Shown: positions 13,501 through 25,424 of the stretch, one piece after another
How positions within the stretch are numbered: position 1 is the stretch's first letter
Layout: every line of letters starts with the position of its first letter
Assembly: GCF_021917145.1 (NCBI RefSeq)
Contig: NC_061068.1
Location: 1,577,479 to 1,641,478, forward strand
Length of the DNA: 64,000 nucleotides
Reading direction: 5' to 3'
DNA from: Hypomesus transpacificus
Taxonomy: Eukaryota; Chordata; Actinopteri; Osmeriformes; Osmeridae
The notes under the pieces: generated by a model
What the model saw: the letters and a program-made list of their open reading frames with translations, nothing else
The model's database searches: none
What the model was told of the DNA's origin: nothing
Program-made: the position numbers and the translations under genes

Positions 13501-15295
13501 CGGCGTCTACACCCCCGACATCCCCGTGGAGTACCGCCCCCCTCCCTCGGCCCCTCCCCCTCCCAACGCCAAAAGATCCAGACGAGACCCCAGACAGGTT
13601 CAGCCGCGCCAGGGGCCCGGTAAGGAGAACGTCCACAGAGGAGGCGGAGGGGAAGGAGGGGAGGACCCCTACGAGGCCTTCGCCCGGGCAGACGTGGGGG
13701 CGCAGGGTGCCCCGGGGGGCGGGCGGAGGCCGGAGTGGAACAGCCAGCGGCCCGTGCGGCGCTTCGTCCCTGCGTCGGAGCGCTACCCAGCAGGCCTGCA
13801 GCAGAGCAGGCAGGAGAAGAGGCTCCGCAGGCAGATGGAGCTCATGACCCTGGTGGAGAGGAACACAGCCTCCAGAACCCCCCAGCCAGACCAGAACCAG
13901 CAGGCCCCCCTCCTGCACCCTCCCGTGCCCAGACAGGCCAGCCCCACCCAGGGCAAAACCAGAGCAGGCTCACCCAGGAAGGTAGGTGGAGACCATGTCG
14001 CTGTTGGAGGGGAAATATCGACGAATCCACAGACTGATTCACTTTCTCGTGACCTTTTGACCGATTATTTTGGAGATGATTTATGTTCAAGATGTTTTTC
14101 TCATATTTAGTTTTGTTTGATGATTGTGTTGGTTGATTCGATCTGATAGTTTGTCTGGTTTGTGTTGTCAAGGTGGAAGGATCTGTCAGAAGCATGTCCA
14201 ACCTCCCAGCCAACCACAATGAGAGGTAAGCCCAAACGAGACTCAACAACAAAAACCAATGTCATAAAGTTGTCAGAAGCTTGAGACCCAGCAAAAAGTG
14301 CCAACTTGTGTCTCCAGGGGGCGCTCTCCTCCAGTCCCAGCCATGAAGCACCGTCTCCAGACCCACAGCCCCCCCCTGGAGACTCACAGCCCCCCCTTGG
14401 AGACCAACAGCCCCCCGCCTCCATCAGAGTTCGTCCCCTACGTGAGGACAGATGAGGTCTACCACCTGGACCCCCTGGCCCCCCTCTCCAGACCCCCCAC
14501 AGTCCGTCTCCCCCAGGCGAAGGCTCACCCAGGTCAGAGCCCACAGGATCCTGAAACCTGGAAACTCACCACTTATTCTGCCTCGCTGGTCTTCAGAGCC
14601 TGATAAAGTGTGTGTGTGTGTCAGATGGTCCTCGGAGGACAGCAGGGCCCCCCGGGGTGCCTAGGGACCCCCTTCTGAACCCTGAGCTGCTGAAGAACCG
14701 AGAGAGGCAGCAGGCCATCCTGAGGGGCCTCTCAGAGCTGCGCCAGGTAGGGGCTGCCATCCAATCACCTTCCTTTCAAGCACACCGGCAGCCAATCAGG
14801 ATTCGGCACGATTATTTGTAACACTGCTCTGTGACCAGTTATATATAATTGCTTCCGGTGTGTAGGGAGACGTGTCTTTGGGATGGTAGAAAGGTAAACA
14901 GGCTGAGCATGTCATAAACACCCACACAAACCGGGAAGCCCCGGAAAAACGGTGTTCAAGGCCGGAGCCCTCCACAAGTTAGCAGTTATTCCAAGGTCAC
15001 TGATGTCAGAATGATATTTCCCACGCCCAGATACCACTAGGTTTGGACCAATGAGGGGTTGATTTAGAAAAAAGGGGAGGGTTAGGGCTTAGCTGGAAGG
15101 GAGGAGACTGAAAGCCGATAGACAAGACCACCTCTGCTCTGAAGTCTATGAGGGGCAGCGTTTGAGAGATCTGAGGACTGCTGTGTGTGTTCCCAGGGCT
15201 TGCTGCAGAAGCAGAGGGCGCTGGAGACCGGACTCAACCCTCTGTTCAGGGTCAACGAGCATCGTAAACAGCCGCCTCCCCTTGAACACATGTGA
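7592..15295 (+). CDS. ccdc66: CCDC66, coiled-coil domain-containing protein 66 (19 coding exons)
   Basis: Centrosome/cilium microtubule-associated protein. Coding exons: 7592-7602, 7880-7938, 8049-8068, 8191-8611, 9043-9238, 9283-9377, 9651-9694, 9893-10003, 10458-10589, 10783-11018, 11151-11235, 11894-12055, 13005-13170, 13259-13366, 13458-13981, 14173-14225, 14318-14532, 14625-14746, 15197-15295. These sum to 2859 nt, or 952 aa, close to the human length (948). The start (MNLGDGL) matches the mammalian N-terminus. Conserved blocks are SLGETEKDKEALETRKAQWR (exon 6), MTALLDPAQIEER (exon 11), Glu/Arg/Gln-rich coiled coil (about aa 471-579), RRFVPASERYPAGLQ (exon 15), FVPYVRTDEVYHLDP (exon 17) and DPLLNPELLKNRERQQAILR (exon 18). 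Exon 8 is least certain: it is in frame with good splice sites but weakly conserved. SINEs lie in introns 4 and 8. The gene is convergent with tasor. Confidence 0.93.
8671..8867 (+). mobile_element. tRNA-derived SINE (V-SINE-like) in ccdc66 intron 4
   Basis: A tRNA-like head (GGTGGCTGAGCGGTTAG as A-box region, degenerate TGCGATTCCTG as B-box region) is followed by a CCTTGGGCAAGGCACTTCAC core and the tail AAGTCGCTCTGGATAAGAGC ending in TAAATGTAAATG. The same architecture occurs five more times in this window. The family name is from memory of fish V-SINE tails. Confidence 0.85.
10091..10256 (+). mobile_element. tRNA-derived SINE, 3'-shortened, in ccdc66 intron 8
   Basis: Same family as at 8671. 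It keeps a good B box (GGTTCGATTC) and the GGCAAGGCACTTCACCC core, but ends at GATAAGAGCGTCTT and lacks the TAAATGTAAATG terminus. Confidence 0.85.
11280..11650. repeat. Pyrimidine-rich minisatellite in ccdc66 intron 11
   Basis: Imperfect repeats of CCCTTCACCTCTCCCACCCT and CCACCCTCCAACCCTTCA fill about 370 bases. The plus strand is almost pure C/T/A with very few G. It lies between exon 11 (ends 11235) and exon 12 (starts 11894). Confidence 0.85.
12868..13004 (+). repeat. Very long polypyrimidine tract at the ccdc66 exon 13 acceptor
   Basis: About 135 bases of CCCTCTCCCTC-type sequence, including a C run at about 12986-12999, run directly into the CCACCAG acceptor of exon 13 at 13005. It acts as an extreme polypyrimidine tract and is a low-complexity expansion. 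Confidence 0.75.
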
Positions 15296-15968
15296 CCCCT
15301 TCCTCCGCCCACCCCCCTTTCCCGCCAGTCCCCTAAGACAGTGTTAACTCGGGAACCCAGCCGTCTCCAAACCTGCTCCTGGACACATACTCTACTGTGG
15401 GTTTTCACCTCAACTCCAGATGTTCCAGGAACCCAACTCAACACGTCAGCCAGCTTATCAGAATCAAGTGTGATGGACTTGTGTTGGAAGGAATATTTGT
15501 CTCCAGGAGCAGGGCCGGACACCACTGCTAGAACCCACCTCCTCCATCTCCTGTTCCCAAGTTAACAGCGTGACTAGCTATCCTCAGAGGCACATACCTG
15601 GAACAAACAGCACTTTACTTGGTGACGAATGTGACCCGATAGCGTGGTTTGGCCCAAAGCTGGGCTGTGGAAGCCCTCCGAGACGCAAGGGTCGGCAGCC
15701 CCCTCGAAGGCACTTCCCCTTCTCCCTCCTGTAGTGAGTAGACGCTGTGGAGTGTAACGTGCTGTATTGGGAGTGTCTGAATGTAGTGCTGTGATAACCT
15801 CATTATTATTGAATGTGATCATGTGAAGTCTATAGCGGGTTCCTTTTGGTTTCCGTTGAATGTGTGTTTTCAAATGATTCTAATATGCCTCATGTCCACT
15901 AGACCATGAAGTATCAACTCTTAATATTGAGCTAAATTCATTTCATTGTATTGTGGTGTCTGAATTTA

Positions 15969-15974
15969 AATAAA
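15969..15974 (+). terminator. ccdc66 polyadenylation signal AATAAA
   Basis: A canonical AATAAA lies about 675 bases after the ccdc66 stop codon, in AT-rich sequence. No other equally placed signal was noticed. Confidence 0.65.
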
Positions 15975-16175
15975 AGTAGTTTTCTATATACATGTTCTCA
16001 TTTTACGGATGTTTAAGGTACTAAAGAAGGAACCAGAGTAAATTTGACTGAGTAAATCAGTCAGTGAACATGATATTATGATGCATTGATGATGTGTAAA
16101 AGCCTCCCTGTTGTTCTCCTGTGTGGAGCTATGTGTCAGGTCCTGGAAACCACAGCTGAAGACTTTCACGCAAGT

Positions 16176-16181
16176 TTTAAT
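16176..16181 (-). terminator. Possible tasor polyadenylation signal (ATTAAA)
   Basis: On the minus strand ATTAAA lies about 300 bases beyond the tasor stop codon. It leaves only about 200 bases between the two convergent signals. Variant signal, weak support. Confidence 0.4.
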
Positions 16182-16478
16182 TTCAACAATGAAAAAATCA
16201 AGTATATAAAAATTAAATAATTTAGAACCAGCGGTTTACAACACCACGTGGCTGTAGTTTTACAAAAACAAGGAACCAGATGTACAAACAAAAGCAACTT
16301 TGAGGTAAGAAACACAAGATCCAACATCTGAAATAACAAGTGTCAAGTGTGTTGCTCCAATGACAGGCAATCGCTTCCCTTCATCCCCTAGAAATGCCCT
16401 TTGTCAGCTAGGATCCAGGTAACAGCCCTTCGGAGGGCTGTGGAGGAACTGAGGACGGACAGTGTTCCTCCAGCATCC

Positions 16479-19400
16479 TCACAGGCCGTTGAAGCCCCCT
16501 CTGTGAGGCCGAAATTGGTTGGGTTGGGCATTGAAGTTCCTCATGAGGCCCTGGGAGTACGGCTGACTGAGTCCCCTTGGCTGGAAGCTCCAGACAGACC
16601 CAGCCTGCCCCAGCCCAGGCCAGCCGAGGGGCAGACTGGTGGGCAGTAGACCCCTGATCATGGGGCAAGGGCCTGGGAACGGGTGAGGCTGGCTGCTGAA
16701 GATGTTGTTGACCAGTCGAGGGGTCAACAGGCCACTCTGCTGCATGGTCAGTCTGCTCAGGGCTAGTGACGGCCCCTCCATACCAGGGTACAGAGCTCTG
16801 GGGGTGGGAGAGGGCAGTATGCCGCCCAGGCTGTGGAACCTCGGCCTGGGGGGGTCCTTCCCTTTCTCCCCTGGCCTGGTCCCCACCTGGAGCCCAGCGC
16901 CGGGCGCTGCAGGGGCGGGGTTACCAGTGCTGATGCTCTGCTCGGGGCTTTGAGGCGTGTCTGGCATGTCCATGTCTTTGTTGCTAGGCGCGTCCTCCTC
17001 ACAGAGACCCTTCGGGACGTCGATGGCGGGGGAGGCCCCGAGGGCAGCCGGGGAGGCCCCGAAGGCCCTGGGGGTGTGCAGGCCGAGGAAGACCGAGCTG
17101 TCCTGGGAGCCGCACAGGGACATGTCGCTGTCGCTGATCGTCTCGGCCCCCGCTCGCCCTCGCAGCCTGCCGTGGACGGAGGCCAGGGTGGAGGACACAG
17201 CCTGGTGGGCCGGGTCCAGCTTGTCCAAGGAGCCAGGTTCCTCCCCTGACAGAAAGCTCTGGTGGGGGTTGATGTGGAAGCTCCCTGAGGACTCATCCTC
17301 CGCTGGCTGGGCACCCTGGCCGGCCAGGGCTCGGGCCATCCTCTCCGCCTTGAACTGGGAGATGGCCTGCCGCAGGGCCTCGAAGTCCGGCTCCGTGGGG
17401 GCCCCGTCCGAGGAGGTGGAGGGCAGGGAGGAGGAGGCCGGGGTCTCTGTGTCTGGGACCAGCTGGTCTCTCAGGGCCCGGTGGTAGTCTGGGGCCTGGG
17501 GGGCCAGGGGGAGGTGGTGATCTGGGTAGGGTAATGTCAGTTCTGTCACGGGGGAGTGTTCCACTGAGCGCAGGGGGGCCATGTCCTGACACACAGATGG
17601 ACACTTTATCTCTGGGTCTGGGAGAGACAGGAAAGACAGGAAGGGGAGAGAGGGAGGGGAAAGAGGGAGGGAGGAATGAGGAATACTGGATTTGAATCTA
17701 CGTGAAAGATTTACGGCCTGCATGGAGATATCAGTTGGCCTCAAAGGCAATGTCTGCAACCAATCAGGACTGACCTTGGACCGATACATTGATGTCTGCG
17801 ATAGGCTGCTTGTTTCCAACGTCATGGAAGCCGACTAGATCGTAAAAGTTGTGCATGATGTCGTCGATGTTTGCGATGACGATGCCGCTGCTAGAGTAAT
17901 TGGGGAACATCTCAAACCGTCGCTCTGGGAGACGAGAGGGTAGGAGCATAGTTTAAAGCTGGAAATACAATGTGTGTATAATGCAAGTGAGTGTGTGAGA
18001 TGTGTGTGTCTGTTGGTGTAAGTGTGTATAATGCATGCGTGTGTGTGTGAGATGTGTGTGTGTGTGTGTGTGAGATGTGTGTGTAATGCATGTGCGTGTG
18101 TGTGTACCAGTGAGGAAGATGAGGTGGCGGTGCTGGACGTGCTGGGCCTGCAGCCTGATGAGACAGGCCAGGTCTGGGGTCTGGCGGGAGGACAGGTCAC
18201 ACTCGTGGTACGGTAGGAACTCCACCACCTGCTTCTGCTGGTAGGCGTTTAGGATGTTCAGGATGTTCCTGGCGTCCTTCTTAAACCTGAACGGACCGCA
18301 CAACGAGACAGGCAGCGAGTCCTTAAAGACATGAATGTCTTTAATGTTGTAAATGTCAACACTAAGTTAGTGGGGCTGGAGTGTGAAGCATGTATTGTGT
18401 GTGTGTGTGTGTGTGTAGTATGGAATGTGTGTGTTTAGTGTGTACTGTGAGTGTGTGTGTGTGTGTGGGGCAGCCAGCTCTGACCTGGCCTGCTCCTTCA
18501 GCTTCTTCTGGGTCTTGCAGTGGACCTTCCACCTCCACATGCTCTCTGCACAGCTCTGCTGCTCCAGGAACATCAGCAGGGCGCGCAAACGCTCTGCACA
18601 AACAACAACAACAACATCAACAACAACACCATCGTCGTCAACAAGAACAACTTTAAAAACGGCAAACAGCATAAACATCATTGTCATCAACGTAATTTTT
18701 TTTGTCATAGTAGACATTCTACGTCCACTAATGTGTGTGTGTGTGGGTGTGTGACCCACCATGTGTGATAAAGTCTGGGTTGAGGACGAACTCGTCAGAG
18801 ACGATGAACCCTCCGGAGACAAACAGCTCGTTGGAGGTGTGGTTCCTGATGTCATCCAGACTGTCCACCCCGGAGAACACCACAGAGGAGAGACGCTTCA
18901 GAGACACCAGGGCTGGGATCTGACCCCACACACACACACACACACACACACACAGGAGGCAACTATTCAAAACACACTTCCAACAACACTGGAGTTCCAA
19001 GTCCAGTTAAGACCAACAAAACAATATAAAACTGGGCAAACACTTTTATAAACAGCTAATTATTCACAATGTAGCCAGTCTACCATGACTGCCGTCCATT
19101 TGCACATTGAAACCAGTAACATAGTGATGTCCTAGACCAGAGGTGTCAAACTCATTTTCACCGAGGGCCACATCACAGGGCTTGGAGTGAGATTTGCTGG
19201 GGCCAACCAAAATGTTGCTGCGTACAAGCATGCGTTAATGCGAGCGCGCACTACGTGCGTGTGAATTTTTTTGGCCTTCATTTCAGCGCAAAATTACTTT
19301 TTGAGCTTTTTAATAAACATTGCCGTTTTCCAATTGGTAAAACCTTGTCTGGTGAAGGTGATGTCTTTATCATTTCTGGCTCCAAATTGTCGTAAGGGGA

Positions 19401-22400
19401 AACAGAAACATACATCTAGCTTGTGTGAAGAAATGATAACACACTGCTCATCAATGCTGTTATACCAATCACTACCTCGTATATGTATGTATACCCATAT
19501 GTCACGTAATACTTAATACTAAAACATGTATCCAATTATAATCAATTGAATTAATAAAGAAATAATGAGATCATGCAACAGGATGCCTTCTGTGGAAGTG
19601 AGGCCGGGCTGAGACGAATCTGTGTGTCAATGTAACTCTGGTGTGTGCAGACATTCCAGGGTCAGACAGGAGGAAAGCTTGAGACGCTCAGAGACTGGTG
19701 CGAGCACAATAGGGCCTCTCAGCTCATGGGAGTAAAAGTGTCAACTTGGGAGATAAGGTGATGCTGGGACTGTAACTCTTCTCTGTTTAAGGACGGCTTA
19801 GACCAGCTGGTCTGACCACCTTTGGATATATTCTGTTCTGAGGCCCCCTTCCCCTTGGAGACCCTACCCCACCTTCCCCTTGGAGACCCTACCCCATCTT
19901 CCCCTTGGAGACCCTACCCCACCTTCCCCCATGCATCATCGACCCTGCCCCACCTTCCCCCATGCATCATCGACCCTGCCCCACCTTTCCCCATACATCA
20001 TCGACCCTGCCCCACCTTCCCCCATGCATCATCGACCCTGCCCCACCTTCCCCCATACATCATCGACCCTGCCCCACCTTCCCCCATACATCATCGACCC
20101 TGCCCCACCTTCCCCCATACATCATCGACCCTGCCCCACCTTCCCCCATACATCATCGACCCTGCCCCACCTTCCCCCATACATCATCGACCCTGCCCCA
20201 CCTTCCCCCATACATCATCGACCCTGCCCCACCTTCCCCCATACATCATCGACCCTGCCCCACCTTCCCCCATACATCATCGACCCTGCCCCACCTTCCC
20301 CCATACATCATCGACCCTGCCCCACCTTCCCCCATACATCATCGACCCTGCCCCACCTTCCCCCATACATCATCGACCCTGCCCCACCTTCCCCCATACA
20401 TCATCGACCCTGCCCCACCTTCCCCCATACATCATCGACCCTGGCCTGGTCTGCCTCACCCCTTCTCCTGGAGACACGACCCCCCCCCCCTCTCCGAACA
20501 TCACCAGATCCTTGGACTGCCCACCTTGTGCCACCCCAACACCCTGGACATTTAATTGGACTATTACATATCCGCCCTATGGTCTTCTGACCAATCACCC
20601 ATCAAAGGCACTCCCTCTCTGGGGGTCCCGAGGACAAGGAGACAGAACTAGGTGTGGGCAGAACTCTCTCTGATCTCTGTCACGACCACTTTCTCAACCA
20701 AGGGCCTTCGTTTGTTCTATTCTGAGACTCTGGTTCTGTGAGACTGCTGTTGCATCATCTGATTCATTGTATTAGACTACGAACATCCTGTTGTGTTGTT
20801 TTCATTGTGTATCTTGTGATTGCATCATTATTTACATTAAACTACAAGTAAACTGGTCCGATCTTTAACTTTGAATTTTTCTCCACTACCCAGTTACACA
20901 TTCCTTAACAGTATCACGAATATTTTTTACACTGATCCAAATTTTGAGACTGCTTATCGATCCGAGTGTTAATCAGGCGCGGAGTCAGACATTGTAAACA
21001 TTAGGGGATTAGCCCAAACCTAGGACGTATTCTGGGTTCGATGTGATGCTAGATACGGACTTCCACAGTTAATGCGAGCGCGCACTACGCGCAAGTGAAT
21101 TTTTTTGGCCTTCATTTCAGCGCGAAAAAACTTTTTGAGCTTTATAACAAACATTGCCGTTTTCCAATTGGTAAAAGTTGTCTGGTGAAGGTGATGTCTT
21201 CATCATTTCTGGCTCCAAATTGTCGTAAGGGGAAACAGAAACATGCTAGCTTGGCTGAGTAGGCTACTCTAACCAAGTTCGAGAGCGATACCAACTTGGG
21301 TTGAATGCCCGAGGACTTTGGATGAAAATGCGCATGGGGTACGTTTGCAGAATCGGCTGCATGGAAGTGCTGTCATTCAAACCATGCTCTCCTTCACCCA
21401 CAGGTAAACTTCGAACTTCGCGTTAAACACTGATATGTACACTGCTTTCTAGAGGCAGGATGTCGTCATTTTGCCGTAACATAATTGAAATGCATTGAGA
21501 GAGATGTAGTTTATGGTCAACGCACGCTGTAAAGCAGTGTAGACTTATTTCAAAACATAATTCCCATACAAAACATAAGTTCCCATATAAAATGATTCGA
21601 CCCACGGGCCTTGAGTTTGACCCGTGTGTCCTGTGATGATGTGTGTGTGTGTGATGATGTGTGCATGTGCACCTTGTGGATGTGAGCAGCGATGTCTTTG
21701 TTCTGGATGATGACCAGCAGCTTGTCCATGCTGCTCTCTCTGCCCAGGAAGCTGACAGGGCTCAGCTCCAGGTTCCCCAGCCTCTGCAGGTACTCCTGGA
21801 GAGGGGACACAACACACACGGAGCGTACAGCGAGGACATTAGGGGTGGAGGGGGGAAAAATATATTCACATTTGAATCGCGATTCAGTCTGCTAGCGATT
21901 CAAATCGATTCACACATTTATGTGAATCAAATTTTTTTTAGGATGTTCTTTTGGTTTATAAATAATTTTTTTTAAATCTCGGGAAAATCCCAAGAAGTAG
22001 GATTCCCGCCGTCAGACCGGGGGGGGGGGACGACGACAGAGTAAGGACGGACAGAGTAACACGGCAGAGATCGCTGTCGAAAATAGCGATATCCGCGATT
22101 TTTTTGTTTTTCTTTACAACATAGTTAAGGCGGCAGGCGTGCAAAGGGCTGCTGTGCTTAGGCTCCGTCCAAAAAATAAAACTTGTTTTTCGATAAGAGT
22201 GTGTAAGGACTGAAGGAGTCCATAGTCGTGCCTGGATACCTTGATGTCGTCGTAGACCTGGTTCTCCTCCTCCACAGTGTGGATGTAAAACTGGACTGAG
22301 TTCTTCTGCACGTCCTTGATGATCTCCACCAGGTTACTGAACACCTCTGGCTTCAGCTGGCTGATTAGGGTACTGATGGAGGCCAGCCCAGGACCGGGTT

Positions 22401-25380
22401 CAGCCCCAGGGGCTGGGTCAGAGTCCAACACCGGGAAGGTCCCCGTGCCCGGATGAGGGCTCCCCAGCCCTGGGATAGCAGGGCTGTTCTCTCCAGACCC
22501 CACAGAGCCCGGACTGTAGCACATTGGTACCCCATCCAGGTTCTCCTTAGAGTCTGTCTGGGGGGCAGACTCTGGCCCTCCGGGGTCCCCAGGAGAGTTG
22601 CTGTCCTGGGAAGGTGAGGGGCCACGAGGTGCCTGGGGAGGGTGAGCCAGACTGGGGCTGAACTGAGGTGGAAGAGGCCATGATGGGTCAGGGACAGGGG
22701 TGAGTGGAAAGGGGCCTGGGCAGGGGTCAGGGGTCAGGGCAGGGGAGGGGCCAGGGCCAGACAGACACACCTGGGAGGGGCCAGGGACAGATTCGCTGTT
22801 GAGGGCAGTGCTAGAACAGTGCATGGTAGTGTGAGTGTTGGCGTTAAGCTTGTCAGCGCAGGGCCAAGTCTGCTGCCGCGGGCCGAGGACGAGAGCCCTG
22901 TGGGACTCTAGAACCTTGTGAGCGTCCAGGATGAGGCCCAGGCCCTCCTTCAGGGAGCTGATGTAGTTGTGCAGGGGCAGCGGGTCGTTGTAGAAGGAGA
23001 TGTACTCTGAGAGGGGTCTGAGCGGGAGCAGGCCTGGCGGGTGCTGCGGGCCGGGCGGGGAGTGAGAGGGGCTGTAGTGTATGTTCTCGGCCTGCAGGAG
23101 GTGCTGTAGCTCAGAGGAGAAACAGTCACACTGATCCTCTAAGAGGATGTCCACGCCGCCTTGGGGAACAGCAGGAAGAGGAAGCTGAGAAGGGCTGGAG
23201 GAAGAGGGGGCAGGAGGCCTCTCGTCTATCGTCTTTATCTCCTCCTCCTCCTCTATCCAAATCTCCCCCTCCTCCTTCTCTTCCCCAGGCTGGGCCTGCA
23301 CAAGGCCAGATTGTCTCTGCCGCTTCCTGGTCCTCCCATCCGTCCCATCCCCGCTCCTCTTCCTGTTCCTCTGAGACTGTGAGGGGCTGTCAGAGGCCAG
23401 GGGGGTGTGAGGGGCAGGGCGAGGCTCCTGATTCTCCACCTCCAGGGTATTCAGTCTCTCCTCCGGGGCCTCCTCCCTTCTGTCCTCCTTTTTCTCCATC
23501 TGTTTCTCCACCCATCTATCCTCCAGCCTCTCCTCCAGTCTGTCCTCCAGCCTTTCCTCCAGTCTCTCCTCCAGTCTCTCCTCCAGTCTTTCCTCCAGTT
23601 CCTGGAAGTCTGTCTCTACTCTGTGACCTAGTGACGGGAACAAAATATCCAATCATTTTTCTGAAATTCGTTCAGTTTACTGAGGCTCTTTTGGACCAGA
23701 CTAGACCTGGCTAATCACCTGAGTGTGTGCTCTGTGCGCTTGTGAAATAGGATTCCCCCGCGGGCTCGTTTAATTGGTCCTCAGGCTCTGGGCTGCTCGG
23801 GGCTGGCCTGGGGGGAGGCGGGGAGCTGGTCTGGAGGGCGGCAGTTGCTATAGGAACCTGGAAGAAGCGAGGGTCCTGAGGGTTGTCCTTCTCCCTCTGG
23901 CAGTATTTCTCACTCGTCAGACCTGGGAAAAAAAGGAGGGGTTGAAGAGGGGGAATTAGAACTCAGTATGTGTGCGTGTAGATGTGTGTTTATACAGATG
24001 TGTGTATGTTTTCAGCTGTTGTGCCTGTGTGAGAGAGACAGGGAGAGGAACAGAACCTGTGATGGGGATGAGGACCCAGGGGATCTCCAGGCCGCCCTCG
24101 TCTCCCCCCAGGCGGCCCTCGTCTCCCCCCAGGCCGCTGGGCCTCCTGGACAGCTCGCTGTGAGAGCTGGGGCTGAAGCCCTCCAGGCTGCTCATGCTGC
24201 CTGCAGCCTGCTCCTGCAAACACACAGCACACCTCAGTGACACGGCGCTCCACCATCTAGCCTGGTCGCCCCCCGCCTCGCCGCACATCAGGGGCTGGAG
24301 GGGAAGGAACTTCACTCTGGGGGCACTTTAAGTGCTTTTCAACAATGTAAACAGTTTGAATTTCTATATTTTTTTTTTATAATTAAAAAAAAAAATATAT
24401 ATATGAAACCATTAGATTAATCTCAGAGGCAGAGGCAGGGTGTAACTCAGGTGCAACTGGGGGCCAGACTACCTCCAGGTAGTCCTTCTTCTCCTCCGCT
24501 GGTGTCCGCTTGCGCAGGTCGATGTCACAGTTGGTGGGCAGGCCCAGCCTGGCTATGCTGTCAAACAGCAACGCTTCCGTAGGCTCCGCCCCTTCCGCGG
24601 CCCCGCTGGTGCTGGTTCCCATGGCAGCGTTCTTGAGGTCGGCGAGCATGGCGAGGAGCTTGACGGCCCCGGCAGAGCCGTCTCTCCTCAGGTCCACATC
24701 CTTCTGACCCACGCCGCCAGCCAGCGGGGCGGGGCTCTGACATCCCTCCGCTGCAGGGGGGCGGGGAAACGTCAATGGATGTACACTTTCACCAAGTCAC
24801 ATTTCCCTCAGGCTGCTTGTGTGTGTGTGTGTGTGTGTGTGTGGGTGTGTGTGTGTGTGTTTCTGGCCTTGTTTACTACCTTTGTGTTGGAAAAATTGAA
24901 GATGTAACACATTTATCCTGTATAAGAATTATTCCGTGTTCAAAGTTAGTAGTTGTTTCTATGGGAGTTTAGATTTAGCCTTGGTGTTAGAATTACATAA
25001 CCGTCAGGGTTAGGAGTTAGAAATAGTTTTAAGGTTAGATGCTAATTTTAAGGTTAACTTGATATTTAATGGGACATGAATCCCTCGTGGATAGGTCAAC
25101 TAAACGCGTGTGTGCGCACATCTACCTGCTCTGTGAGCTCCTTCTCTCTCCAGGGAAGCCCTCCTCAGGTGTTTGAGTGTCCTCTCGCTCGTGTCCCGCT
25201 CCTCAGAGCTCCTCCTCCCCGTCCGGTCGGCCTCCCTGCTCCCCCAACTCTCCTCCTCCGTGCTCCGCTTGCACCTCAGCACCAGGTTGATCAGCTCCTG
25301 GACCTGGGAGAACACAGCTCATGGGAACTGGACCTGAGGTGCTAAGAGTGGAGCAGAGCCCCACTCACTGCCCATCCGCC

Positions 25381-25424
<44 letters not shown>

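Larger units (their letters stand above)
19138..21630. mobile_element. Composite hAT-like element in tasor intron 21
   Basis: The left end CAGAGGTGTCAAACTCA and the right end GGGCCTTGAGTTTGACCC form imperfect terminal inverted repeats of the type seen in fish hAT elements. Short flanking matches (GTCCT on both sides) hint at a target duplication. Inside lies an LTR (19424-20910), and a segment of about 190 bases occurs on both sides of it (about 19231-19423 and 21069-21256). No transposase frame was seen. Confidence 0.5.

Noticed and set aside
12856..13623. 255-codon Pro/Arg-rich frame overlapping ccdc66 exons 13-15
   Set aside because: It is an off-frame reading of the polypyrimidine tract and exons. 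The real exons in this span follow the conserved CCDC66 frame with GT-AG borders.
19931..20441. CRISPR-like array of regular 31-bp repeats
   Set aside because: The repeats are contiguous with no unique spacers, and this is a vertebrate genome.
19822..20673. Long open frames (up to 283 codons) with [14 protein letters not shown] repeats
   Set aside because: They are translations of a 31-bp minisatellite inside an LTR, open in three overlapping frames, with no homology or splice support.
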